Shown: positions 19,730 through 30,950 of the stretch, one piece after another
How positions within the stretch are numbered: position 1 is the first letter of the stretch
How the letters are laid out: every line of letters begins with the position of its first letter
From: Hepsetus odoe
Lineage: Eukaryota; Chordata; Actinopteri; Characiformes; Hepsetidae
Assembly (NCBI GenBank): GCA_017165825.1
Contig: CM029382.1
Location: 20,545,170 to 20,609,169, forward strand
Reading direction: 5' to 3'
DNA length: 64,000 bases
Position numbers and translations under genes: made by a program
The notes under the pieces: model-generated
Told to the model about the DNA's origin: nothing
What the model saw: the letters and a program-made list of their open reading frames with translations, nothing else
Database searches by the model: none

Positions 19730-22060
19730 AACCAAATACCACATCACCCTCTACTTGCATCCTTGATTCAGCCCCTACCAGGCAATTTAAAGAGGTTATG
19801 CATGTAACAATCCGTCCTTTAATAGAAATAGTAAACTCATCTCTCAACCTGTTCTATGTGCCAAAAGCATTATTAAGTCTTTACTTAAGAAACCTAATCT
19901 TGATTCATTTACTTTTCAAATTATCAAACTACTTACAATTTGCAATTTATATCAAAGATTACTATAATTACTATAGCACTGAAACAGCTTTAGTGAAACT
20001 AGTAAATGAGAGTTTACTGCAAAGTTTGACACCATAGACCACTAATATTTCACTGCCTAGAAATGCAGTGGAATAACAGGAACAACCCTTTCCTTGTTTA
20101 ATGCGTACTTGTCCAACTACTATCAATTTGTAAATATAAATGAGGAAAACAAATGAGGAAAGTTCTAGTACAAAAATAAATTATGGAGTCCCACAAGGCT
20201 CTATCTTAGGTCCTCTACATTTCAAATTATACATGCTCCCTTTGGGCTCAGTTATTCAGTGTTATGGTGGCTAGTATGCGGGAAAAAAGGAGCCGAGGCA
20301 CAAATGCACAGAGACCTCAAGGGAGCTTGTTTATTCTGATTCTGATACACAATGTACATACACACGCACAAGGAATAGTGGAGAACAGACAAGTCCAGGT
20401 CAGCTTAGCAATGCTGAAGTAGACCAGGGTTCAGGTGTTCCTGATTCTGTAGATTGGGAGAAGGAGAGAGTGAAAACCTGGCTAATAATCCAGGGACCAG
20501 GACTGTAGCCATGGCTGAGATCTGGTCGATGCCAAGACATTTGGAAACATGGAATCACCACTGTTATGCTGATGAAACACAATTATATATTTCAGCTAAA
20601 CCAGATGATACATTCAAATTAGAAGAAGATTGAGGAGATTGAGTTAAGAGAAATAAAAGTGTGGGTATCACTCAATTTTCTTATGTTAAATTCCGAAAAA
20701 AACAGGTTCTTTTGCTAGATCCTAAAACTGCTAGAGACATAGTCTCATGTTTAAGACTGGACTAATTTTACAGTTAATCCTGTACCAACTGTCCAAAGCC
20801 TGGGTGCAATCTCTTTACAAACATTGGCACTTTTCTTCATCTTAGAAGCATTGCTAAACTTAGAGGCACACTATCACTGCATGATGCAAAAATATTAAAT
20901 ATTAATGCTAATAATATTAAAATATTAATACATGCCTTTATCACCTCAATATTACATTATCGCAATGCCCTGCTGTCAGCATAAAAGTCTTAATAAACTT
21001 CAGTTAGTCCAGAATGCAGCACCTAGAGTCCTCACTAGATCTAGAAAATTTGATCACATTATTCCGATATTATCTTGACTTCATAGGCTTACTGTGAAAA
21101 AACACATTTACTATAAAATGTTATGACTGTCTTACAAAAGCCTAAATGGCCTGGCCCCTGAGTATCTCTCTGAGCTATCTCCAGTTATGAACCCACACAC
21201 TCACTTAGATCACAAGGTGTTGGCTTTCTAATAGTTCCCAGAATTCTAAAAACAACAGGGGGAAAAGCCTTTTCATTCAAATCCCACCATCTCTGTAATA
21301 TTCTTCCAGCTACTGTCCAATGTTGGTGTTAGCCCACCACTCTCACACAATCAGTTTGTTGACGGTGGTGTGGGAGGATGCCAGTGTCTCAGGGTGCTCC
21401 TGTGTTTAAAAAAAAAAAAAAAAAACCTTGGCTCTGTCCTTTCTAGCTATGTTGTAATAGCAAGTTCTGCTGGAGTCACAGTACTGCACTCTATAAATTT
21501 ATGGTTTGCACAATGTGAGTCCAAAACATAACTTATTTCTCTCTCTCTCTCTGCTTAAGATGGACAGTTGTCCATCACCTGTACTGTGGACAGTTTATAC
21601 ATTTCTTTGAAAGAAAAGCCTCCCAGCCAAGTCCATCAATTACCGTTAGGGTTTCCTAAACTCCAGACCATCTTGTCCACTGACTGACTGTCTTCAAGAT
21701 CTAGATCTAGAAGCTGACTGTCTTCTAGATAAAACCTACCATCTTCATATTCCTTGCCCTACCTGAACTCCAGATCACTATTAGCTTACTGAACATTCAA
21801 TTACAGACTCTAATGAACTTCTTTTATAGAAACTCATATGTATTTTTTTTTACTTTATAGTACATTTACTTGGGACTTGGACACGGATTCTGTAATGCTG
21901 CTTTGTGACAACAGTTTTAAACTGTTGATTACTGTTACTCAACTAATTACACAATTACTGTTACTTTGTCTGATAAGCTATCCAGTACACTGTGTCAGCT
22001 CTGTAACTTCACCCAGCTACATTTTAGTGATTGTTGGATTAATATATTAGACATTTTAGC
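19730..22060 (+). mobile_element. Decayed L2/CR1-group LINE, interrupted
   Basis: Reverse-transcriptase blocks follow in order: DSAPTRQFKEV near 19766, YYSTETALVKL near 19970, a TIDH-like catalytic region near 20030, GVPQGSILGPL-like sequence near 20190, CYADETQLYIS near 20558-20592 (the YADD box), KLRGTLSLHDAKIL near 20860, HAFITSILHY near 20930, LQLVQNAAPRVLTRSRKFDHI near 21000 and SLNGLAPEYLS near 21145. A 3' UTR runs to GTAATGCTGCTTTGTGACAA near 21890 and beyond. Several stops and frameshifts are present. A block of about 290 bp separates the GVPQGS and YADE boxes (20260-20548). A sister copy lies at 58560-59165. Confidence 0.75.
20260..20548 (-). mobile_element. Insertion in L2, possible solo LTR
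   Basis: The insert splits the L2 reverse transcriptase between residues that normally lie about ten apart. It begins TGTTATGGTGGCTAG and ends TTTGGAAACA, i.e. TG...CA. Read on the minus strand it has AATAAACAAGCTCCC (a polyadenylation-type signal) ahead of a terminus ending CACCATAACA, as in many Gypsy LTRs. No flanking TSD could be matched. Confidence 0.4.
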
Positions 22061-22299
22061 AACTCAAACTTATCAAACATTCCAACATGCAAGGGAAAGA
22101 TTCAGATGCCACATTGTGATCACTTGGTATCCTAAGTTTGGTAAGAAATTGTCCCTGTTGCGTGTGGCTTATGAGATTTTTCACACTTTTATTTATTTAT
22201 TTATTATTTATTTCTCTGTGGGGGCAGTTCTCATTCAGTCAAATAAGTGTATCAGGTTTCCCATTTGAAAAACTTAATTATAGCATTTTCTTTTATTAT
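22061..22299. other. No gene recognised
   Basis: AT-rich spacer, with TTTATTTATTTATT near 22190, between the L2 relic and a SINE. Confidence 0.35.
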
Positions 22300-22505
22300 T
22301 ACATTTGCAGCATTTAGCAGATGCTCTTATCCAGAGCAACTTACATGTCCTAATTAGAGGGACAGTTCTCCTGGAGCAATTCAGTGTTAAGGGTCTTGCT
22401 CAGGGACCCAGTGGTGGTAGTGCTTGAGGTGGGATTTGAACCTGGGACCTCTTGAGGCATGGGTCCAAAGGCAAGTACCCTACCACTAGACCACCACCAC
22501 CCCAA
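22300..22505 (-). repeat. tRNA-derived SINE, family A
   Basis: Minus orientation: GCATTTAGCAGATGCTCTTA is the 3' end and CCTACCACTAGACCACCACC the tRNA-like head; the B box GGTTCAAATCC is seen on the minus strand near 22440. Confidence 0.85.
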
Positions 22506-23272
22506 TTTACATTTGGTCAGCTGGGGATCAGTTGAAAAAGACGGCAATACATTTGCTAAGTTGCTAAGTGCTAAGTTTTACAAATGTTCAGATTGCATCA
22601 TAATGATCTAAATATTATTATTATCATTATTATTATTTAAAGAGTAATAGGTAATGACGTGCAGAAATTGGAGTAAAAATGGTCACTGGACTAAACCATA
22701 GTACATTTTTGTAAAGAAAAAAATGCAAATATGTTCCTTTGAAAAAACTGACAAAATAATGAACATGTATCTCTAGTAACTGTATTCAGTAGAATTCATC
22801 AGGGTTGCAAATCAGATGCAGTTCTTGGGCATGGATAGAAAGGCAATTAGATCATCAAACTCAGTAAATAAAATGCTATTCTTAAACCTGCGCTCCTATT
22901 TCAAATGTTAATGAGCATAATCGGTTGCATGAAATGCAGAATTAGAGTTTCCTAACACATTTTATTTAATCTACCTTTGATCTCCTAAAACCTTTATTTG
23001 CTTACTAATTGTTTATTTACAGCTCAGACCTCATAATACAGATGAAACAGAATTTTTAAAAGCAGCATTTAAAAGAAAGAAAAAAGAGATTTGAAAAGAA
23101 AGAAAAAAGAGAAAATTTGATAACAAAACTTATTTTTTGTCATTTTCAGGAGTATGTGCTATCAGAGCAATCTGTCCCATCACGCTCCTTTCCTGTCTCC
23201 AGAGGGATAATGGATTTTCTCTGGTGGGGAGGTGTGACTTGGACTCTGCCACTTTAATTAAATCTCTTCTAT
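22506..23272. other. No gene recognised
   Basis: AT-rich. AAAGAAAGAAAAAAGAG is repeated at about 23072 and 23096, a short local duplication. Confidence 0.4.
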
Positions 23273-23535
23273 TGATTTGGACTGGGGCAGCGGTGGCCTA
23301 GTGGTTAGGGTGTTGGCCGGAGGATCGGGGGTTCAAACCCCTTCCCAATGGGTTGCCCTGAGGTACCCTTGAGCAAGGTGCTGTCCCTGTTCCGCTCCTC
23401 CCTGCGATGGGCTGGCGACCTGTCCAGGGTGCGTCCCCCGTCCTCGCCCTGTGTGCACTGGGTTGGACACCGGCACTCCCCCGCAACCCCGTTTGGGACA
23501 AGCAGCAGATAATGGATGGATGGATGATTTGGACT
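23273..23535 (+). repeat. Full-length family B SINE with 11-bp target duplication
   Basis: TGATTTGGACT at 23273-23283 and 23525-23535 brackets a 241-bp SINE. It starts GGGGCAGCGGTGGCCTAGTG (A box), has GGGGGTTCAAACCCC (B box), TTGCCCTGAGGTACCC, GCGATGGGCTGGCGACC and CGCAACCCCGTTTGGGACAA, and ends AATGGATGGATGGA. The last 45 bp resemble the 3' end of Rex3 (CCCCGCGACCC...AAGCGGGAGAAAATGG), suggesting that Rex3-type reverse transcriptase mobilised it. Confidence 0.92.
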
Positions 23536-24559
23536 GTCTGCAAGTAAGTGTGTGTTCATTGCCTGTACTGCCACTTATAAACTAAAAGAAGTCTAAAAAC
23601 ATGAACAGTGCATTTATTTTCATAGGTCTCAGTGTGTGATTAAAGACAGAAATGCATGACAGCATACAGGCAAATAAGAATTCTGTTCACAGTTGGTGGT
23701 GAACCTGCCTGCTGTAATGAGAACATAAGCAACTTCACCCAAAATGAAGGTCGAATGCTTTTTACAATTCTGCCCATCCAAACTGTGCATAATTAAGGTG
23801 CAATTAAAGCACAAATGAAACTATTAATTAGAGTCATCTTCCTTTAAGTACACTCATTAACGTAAGTGTCAACATGATGTTAGCTGGGACATCACATAAG
23901 CCATAAAAATATCAAATGATTCTTTTTGCCAGCACAAATCCAATATTTGGGGCGTTACGATGCCAAATTTCTTCCTGTATATTTGGAAGGCAGGCAGATG
24001 GAGAAAAGAGAAAGAGAATGCAAGAGAGTCTAGGAAACAATAATAATAACAAGAAAAAAAAAGTAAAATCTCAAAGTTGTGCAAATATTTTTGGCCTTTG
24101 AACAAGATTTAATTAGGACTTAATTGCCTAAATCCATCACTGAAAAGAATGGACTGATAACAGTGATTATCATTTTCAAATGAGGCAAACGTTTAAATTA
24201 CATATTTCTTCCTCACTAGCTTTTAGTAATTTATACATAAGTAATTTATCAAGCAACATTGTCACTCTCTTAAAATAAGCAACTAAAAAGATGAATCTCA
24301 AAGCTTTTTAAAAGATGTGTTGCAACTGTTTTTTACACAGATTTTCATTTATCCCCAAATATCCCTTTAAGTTTTGCAAGCAAACAAGAGTTCTGAGATT
24401 CATAATTTGCAAAATGCAAAGTTTCTTCTGGGTGGACTTGGGGGATGAATAAAATTTTTTTTTTTAAATCATGTTTGTGTTTTTGAGGCTAATAAAATCA
24501 AAGCACACGAAAGCCAAATTCTTTTATTAACTCTGTGGTGCCCCGCATACCACCCCCCC
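23536..24559. other. No gene recognised
   Basis: No frame longer than about 80 codons and no repeat head. The frame on the minus strand at 23869-24105 is low-complexity and not convincing. Confidence 0.4.
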
Positions 24560-25260
24560 ACCTTCCCAGACACAAATAATTAGCATGAGGCTCTGCCTTT
24601 GGCTCTGCTTGCTGTAAGTGTAGAATTTCCCAGAACATCCTGAGGTTTAAAATCCATTCCGCTCTACTTACTCATTGCCTTATCAAATGTGATATTATAT
24701 GGTCATCCCTTAGGATCCAATGTCCATAATCGCATATAACTCTAAAGTCTGATCTTGGGACTGCACTATGACAGGGTAAAGGACAGTGTGCAGCTCATGC
24801 AAACGCACTCTTCAAAGCTTTCTTGCAATAGACTGCCTCAGGAAGCAACACATTTGTTGCAGACCAGCGCTGTTGCATTTCCTTATCAGTAGCCCTCTCC
24901 ATGCCAGCTGCTTCAGGGCCTCGGCACATAAAATTGACCTCCGTTCACTCGCTTTGAACTTCTTGCCATCTTAGCAGTTAACATCCTTCTCATTTGCTAT
25001 CAGGCTGCTTGACCAGGGGCTTGTCCCAAAGGACTAGGGGGTTAGGGGGTGGCGAGCTGAGTACTTTTGGATCAAGAATTTCCCATCTCATTGCCTTATT
25101 TGTCCTTTGCTGGCAGAGGTGTTATGTAATTGTATTAGCATAGCTGAGCTGTCAGTATTAAGCACCTACGTTTAGCCATGGTGCCACACAAGCCAGCCTT
25201 GGAGGAACCGTTTGTTGGTACAAATTTAATGCTAGGTACAGCGTTTCATTTCCTAAGGGT
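24560..25260. other. Candidate conserved non-coding block
   Basis: This stretch is free of recognisable repeats, has more balanced composition than its surroundings, and is rich in transcription-factor-like words: AAATAATTAGCATGAGG, CAGCTCATGCAAACGCAC (octamer-like ATGCAAA), GTAATTGTATTAGCATAGC. No frame or splice pattern supports an exon. The idea of a developmental enhancer is inference from texture only. Confidence 0.25.
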
Positions 25261-25516
25261 AAGCCACATATGAAATATTCAGCAGTACAAAAGGAGGCAT
25301 CCTTCTAATTATTTATCTGCAAAACAGTTTCTAAAGTGTGTTCAGTTTGGCACTTTGTTAAATAATTTGTTGTTTGCAGTTTGTCACCAATGCAGAATTT
25401 GTTCTTCATTTGAACAGTTTTCTTTTCTTTTTAGTTGTAAGTTTTCATTTGTAAGAAACAAGTTTCCTTCTTGCTGTAATAATACATACATGATATTACT
25501 TCCAAATGCTGTTGAC
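25261..25516. other. No gene recognised
   Basis: AT-rich; a 61-codon frame has no domain. Confidence 0.35.
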
Positions 25517-25673
25517 ACTTTCAATCAATCCCTGCGATAGGCTGGCGACCTGTCCAGGGTGTGTCCCCATCCTTTACCCTGTGTAAGCTAGGATGGACTC
25601 CAGCACCCCCCTGCGACCCTAATTAGGACAAGTGGCCCAGAAAATTACTGACTGACTGACTGACTTTCAATCA
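25517..25673 (+). repeat. 5'-truncated family B SINE, ACTG-tail variant, 11-bp target duplication
   Basis: ACTTTCAATCA at 25517-25527 recurs at 25663-25673. Between them is the 3' part of a family B SINE: CCTGCGATAGGCTGGCGACC, CACCCCCCTGCGACCC, ACAAGTGGCCCAGAAAATTA, then ACTG units. The tail differs from the ATGG tail of 23284-23524. 5' truncation plus TSD shows LINE-type insertion. Confidence 0.88.
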
Positions 25674-26123
25674 GTTGTCAGTCCTAACAATCTCCTAAAT
25701 AACACCTTATGTCTAAAAATGTTTATTTATTTTATAGCCAATAAATTTAGGCACATTGATGTAATAGGAAACTTTCAATGTGCTAACACTTCAGATTAGC
25801 TAATAACATTCAAAAATGATCTAAACTGCTTGTGAGCTAGTGAGATTGAGTGAGCTACTTGGAATAATATATTGGAAATCACAGAAACACATCTAGGACA
25901 GTTGTGTATAATACACAGTAGTTGCTATTGAATTTTAATAGTAATTTGAAAATTGGTTCTTGGTTCTTGATGTCTTGGTTCAAGACATCAGTAAAAGGGA
26001 TTTACTTCACTACTTGGTTCTAGCAGCAGATGATGCATTTAAAGGAGAAGATATAGTTAGTCTTCAGCTAAAACTTTTTCAGAGTTATATAAGCGTATGT
26101 AAACAACCCACAAAATAACAACA
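25674..26123. other. No gene recognised
   Basis: A small inverted repeat, GGTTCTTGATGTCTTGG against CCAAGACATCA-like sequence near 25955-25992, is the only structure noted. Confidence 0.35.
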
Positions 26124-26262
26124 CATTTCAGAATCCATCCATCCATCCATTATCTGCCGCTTGTCCCAAACGGGGTCGCGGGGGAGTGCTGGTGTCCAAC
26201 CCAGCGCACACAGGGCGAGGACAGGGGACGCACCCTGGACAGGTCGCCAGCATTTCAGAATC
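26124..26262 (-). repeat. 5'-truncated family B SINE with 12-bp target duplication
   Basis: CATTTCAGAATC at 26124-26135 and 26251-26262 frames a minus-strand fragment with tail CATCCATCCATCC, then ATCTGCCGCTTGTCCCAAAC and GTCGCGGGGGAGTGC, truncated at GACAGGTCGCCAG. The tail is the ATGG type shared with Rex3. Confidence 0.92.
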
Positions 26263-28799
26263 TACACTTTTAAATACATTTCTCACTCTGTACAGTGTGT
26301 TATGTGAATCCACTGGTTGCAGAAGAGTTATGTCTTACCAGCTACTGTAGTTGAGCCTTTCATGGTGAAAAAATAAGCTGAGCTGAAAAGAATCACAGAA
26401 ACAGATACTGTGACTTTTAAAAAACACTTTAAAAGTTTAGGTTGCTTTAAAGTGTCTCTCATTAATGGTGGATGTGCACAAATGCCAATCTCCTTGGACA
26501 TACACTGTTGCAATAATGCTCTTATGGCTGAGAGCAATCAGGTCCTCACAGCAACATCACATCACAGAGTAAAGGCCTTCCAAAAGAGTAGAGTTTGTTA
26601 ATGCAGCAAAGAAGGACAAATGTATTAATAATATTCTTGATTTCAGAGGAAACACTAGATGAGCAGACTCCAACAACTCACAGTGTATGATTTGCCACAT
26701 AGGACTTTGATTCAGTGGTACAGAGAGAAGTATACACACAAATAAAGGTGGGAAACCACTCATGCTATCTTTAGAAAAGAGATTCTTATTGCCAGTGTAA
26801 AAACAACTTCCCCTAAATAAATGTTACTGAATCCATCAATTCAAATAAATTGCAGGATAATGTGTGATACATTTTGACACAGAATATAGAATGAAAATAA
26901 ATAAATCCAATTTCCAACATATAAAAAAATCGTCATGCAGTAGTCATGAGGTTTTTTCTTTCCTTATTTTTTGACATAGTCCCTTGTGCTTGCTTATTAA
27001 AGGTCTGTATTTCTGTAAACCATCTTTATTACCATGTTGCTGGCAAAAGCTCCATATTAACAAAACTGTCCTGACCTTATGTGAGTATATGTATTTTGCT
27101 TAATGTTGTTGGTTTAACTAGATAAAATACCATACATATGCAAGAGGGGTTTCAAACATTATATGAATGTGAATAGTGTGTCAGGCATCTGGCAATATTT
27201 GTCTATACGTGTATGTCTTTTTATTAAATTGAGATATACATTTCTATTAAAATGCATGGGCTTAAGGTAAAAGACAGTGAAGCATAGAAAACCCTTTCTA
27301 GGTTAGGAACAGTTTATCTCAGTAAACACTTATTGTATGCAAATATGTTGTATTCAAGCCTCACTCAACTTTCAAACAACCCTGTAAAAAAAAAGAGAGG
27401 GTTTGATTAAATACACAATGTGAGCAGAAAATTAAGATCAGCTTTAAAGCTAGGCTGACAGTAGTGATAGCCTAATCAGTGCTTGCTACTTACTGAAAAT
27501 CTTTAGAATATCCAGTAGGACACACAAACTACATGTTATCTTTAAAATGTGTATTTAGCAATTTGCCTTCCCTGCAGAAGAAGAACAGTTCTAGTCCTTC
27601 CATTTATATCTATAGAATTTTTAGAACAATGCTATAGAAGTACCTCTTTAAATCTCCTTAAATTGCTTCTTCTATGGCTTACCACCAAAAAAAAATCTTT
27701 TAGCCTTAACAATATGTTTTGAGTTTTACCAATGCTTAATCCACTTCCTCAACCCCTTATAGTACTGCTGTGGAGCTTACCATGGTACTTTGTGGTTCCT
27801 GGACCTGGCCTTCTTTGTAAGCACCACACAAACTATGCTTAGGGTAAGCCTCTTCTGACCTCACCTTGGTGCTGCAGCAAGCACCTTAAACTTCATAAGG
27901 TTGAATTCATATACAGTTCTCTATTGTCCAACATTCCTAGTACCTTAACAGAATCATTGCTTATACCATTACCAGCATTGCCTCCATAGTTTTAAATCCT
28001 TGTTAGTATATGTAAATGTCTTTTGTCTGTAATTGTGTTTTGTCTTTGTAGATTAAAGCCTATATAAATGACTACTGTCTGTGATTTTTTTTTTTATTTC
28101 ATTAATGTAATCAGTGTATACACAGCTCAGCAGGTAATTTTACAAAGAGTTTAGCTTCAAAGGGCTATATGTGTCCACACTACTAGAGCAAAATTTATGG
28201 GTTGCTAAAATTGTTTTATGGCTCTACCAAAGAGATCTGCTGCATTTACCACCTTTTTCTAATGCCTAATTAGCTCATGGCCCATGAGGGACTTATTTAT
28301 AAATGGATGTATCTTGCAGTTTGTCAAAACATGAACACAAGAAATTATTCATACAGAGGGTCATGTGGCAGTACAGCTCAATGAGGATAGCATATTTAGA
28401 ATGACAAAAGCAGTCTTCATTACATTCTCTGAGACCTAACCCTCATTAGAAGTTTAGAAAAGACAGTAGATTACACGAGACAGTGAGTTAATCTTCCTGA
28501 AACTGGCCACGAGGGAGACAGTGTCCACTCTGCACATTCTGACATCGGGATCAATCATGAAAGTGATTTGCAGTTCCTGTGCTAACTCACATAGCCAGAA
28601 TCCCTGCATGTAATTTAATATTCCAGTGCCTGAAATCAGTGACAGCTCAATCTGTATGGTGTGCAAATTGAGTGCGTACCGAATTTAAGGCAATCTACAC
28701 TAGTGTTCTATTGTTATTTCTGCCTATTCTTTAGCTACAAGACATAAGACATAAAACCATTCTGAAAGACAACATTTCTGTCTTCATGATTTAATGGAA
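26263..28799. other. Repeat-poor, no gene recognised
   Basis: About 2.5 kb of AT-rich sequence without repeat heads, LTR ends or convincing frames. The longest frames (60-70 codons) carry no motif. Confidence 0.4.
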
Positions 28800-29025
28800 A
28801 TATTCCTTGTCCTGGAACACAAACTGTGAACAGTGAGCACTGAATTTGTCCTCTTCGTTTAGAGAAAACACACTAGGAGCAGTGGGTTGTAATGCCAGCG
28901 CTCTGGGGCCCGTATTGCAGACATTACCTAGCTAAAGAGAACCCTTAAGGTAAATTATAGGCCTGGGACTTAAACTCACAACCTTCAGCTCATGGGTTCT
29001 AGTCACTAGCCACTAGACTGCAGAT
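28800..29025 (-). repeat. Degenerate tRNA-type SINE
   Basis: Plus-strand wording GTGAACAGTGAGCACTGAAT, CACTAGGAGCAGTGGG, GCGCTCTGGGGCCC and, at the right, GGGACTTAAACTCACAACC with CACTAGCCACTAGACTGC is the reverse complement of a tRNA-headed SINE. It is more diverged than families A-C and may be a different SINE. Confidence 0.5.
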
Positions 29026-30479
29026 TATTATATGCTCACAGAAATAATCAAACGTTAAATAATAGTGACTTATTGCAGCATTGTGTGCCCAAATTTCATT
29101 CTTCTTTTCTTCCTAGAAATCTGTGAACACAATGAAGCACTTACCTCACAATACTGCTACACAGTCTGTACCAGAACTACTTGTGGCAGCACAGACACAG
29201 GAGAGGTTGTCTCATGCTGACAGCAGTCTTAGTTGTGCATACACAGAAGAGGGCACAGAGGGTGTAGTACAGACAAGCGAACATGCTTCGTGCTGAGATC
29301 CTGAGGCAGTTCAAGGAGTGCACTTGTTCATTCCCCTCACATGTTTTAAAATGAGGAATGATTGATTGCCAGGGAAGCTGGCAACCCATTCAGAGCAGCT
29401 GACACAAAATAGCTGAGAATTACAGAGTGCTATATAAACAAGAGGACAGAATTGGAGAGAAAGGTATGTGAGAGTAGGAATGTGGGTGTGGGGGTGAGAC
29501 AACATGAATGGGAGTAGCGAAACTGATGAGATGTAAAAGAGTCTTGAAATAAAATCATTTGAATTACCCAACCATAGAAAAGAACAAAATGAATTAAAAA
29601 GGCATGGGGCATTTTTCATTTATATAATCACCTGATTATAAAGGGCAGAGCATTATTTGTACATAACTGACTTCACAGGAAGATTGCATGGTACTGAAAG
29701 TGCTCCTCCATTTAAATACTGTGACAAAAATAGGTCAGTCGAAATTATATGTAGCAAGAAAGGTTGCTTAAAAGAGAACACAGTGTATAAAGAAGAATTG
29801 CATTATGGTTACAAGTTACTCTTTCTTCTGAATAAAACATGCAATTAATAATCCTAACCTAACCCTAACCCATTCAAAATAAAATATATACTCTTACTGA
29901 GCCCACAGAGCTGGTTTGCAGAACAAAGCACCGTTTGGTGATTTCCGTGCTGAAATCCTACATTAATTTGTTGAGTCATAGAGGTCACAGAGTTTTTTAT
30001 TTATCAAAACAGTGATCGGAAGAACCAGTTCTCCTGTTGTTGACAAGAGGTGGACTCAGGTCAGAGTAAGAGTCAACAATGGACATTTTTTATGTGAAAA
30101 TGGTTACAGATACCCTTGCAAAAGTTTCTTCCATGTCATTGAACATCACAGGAAAACAAAGTCCATCATCTTATGCAAAGTGAGAGACTGCAATATGCAG
30201 TGTATATAATTGTAACATTTGTAATTTTATTTTTTTTATCAGGATAAAATGGTGCTAAGCAAGGACAACATTTTAAAATATTATGGGGGGCTTGAAAAGA
30301 AAGACATTTGAAATGAATTTTATTCAGCATTTTATTTTCATATTCATTCAGTGTCCCAGTAGATCAAAATAATGCATAACTCATGAACACATTATGCTAA
30401 TCCTTTTATATACATCATTTAATAAAAATATCTCATGAATTGCATTGTGTCCTAAAAAGTTTTTCTGTAAGCAGTAATA
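29026..30479. other. No gene recognised; short telomere-like motif
   Basis: CCTAACCTAACCCTAACCC at 29853-29871 is about three units of the vertebrate telomere repeat. Several 60-100-codon frames on the minus strand near 29200-29620 lack motifs. Confidence 0.4.
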
Positions 30480-30950
30480 CTCATTTCCTTTCCATAGCGG
30501 AGGGACAAGAGACCTGTTCAAGGACATGTTTAAGACCTAATTTCATCAGGAGACTGTGAAGGCCTCTGTTTAGACATTAATCCCTTGCTATTGGCCGTCG
30601 CCTGGGCCTTTGGCCACTTTATATTTCCAGTGTGTGGACTAAGCTATTTAATTAATCTTGTGCCCAGTTTATTTGCTAATTGTATTCACACTAGAGTAAT
30701 GAAGGGAAAATGAGTGGTCATTAGTCCTCTTTGACAAAAGTTACATTTTTCAGCCAAGAGGGCTTTTGTTCCTACTGAGGCGGTGATGTGAATTCAACAG
30801 AAGAGATTTTGCATTGAATCTAACCTTGAGGAGACCTCACTGTTAAAATAACCCCAAAGTGAGATTAGGATCAGGGCAATTGACCCTGCCTGGCAGTCAC
30901 GTGGTGAGCTTATCATTGTTGTCGTCTCACAGACCCACTACAAAGCGAAA
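30480..30950. other. Candidate conserved non-coding block
   Basis: Repeat-free and less AT-biased than its flanks, with homeodomain-like sites (CTATTTAATTAATCTTG, TTTGCTAATTGTATTC) spaced among GC-richer words such as GGCCGTCGCCTGGGCC. No frame of note. Enhancer-type conservation is a guess from texture. Confidence 0.25.

Noticed and set aside
23285..23355. Possible functional tRNA gene (A and B boxes)
   Set aside because: Boxes belong to the head of a SINE with TSD and a long non-tRNA body; no cloverleaf with paired acceptor stem was found.
29177..29619. Minus-strand Cys- and Phe-rich frames that could suggest a small membrane protein
   Set aside because: Overlapping frames of similar quality in several registers and no start context; chance in low-stop AT-biased DNA.
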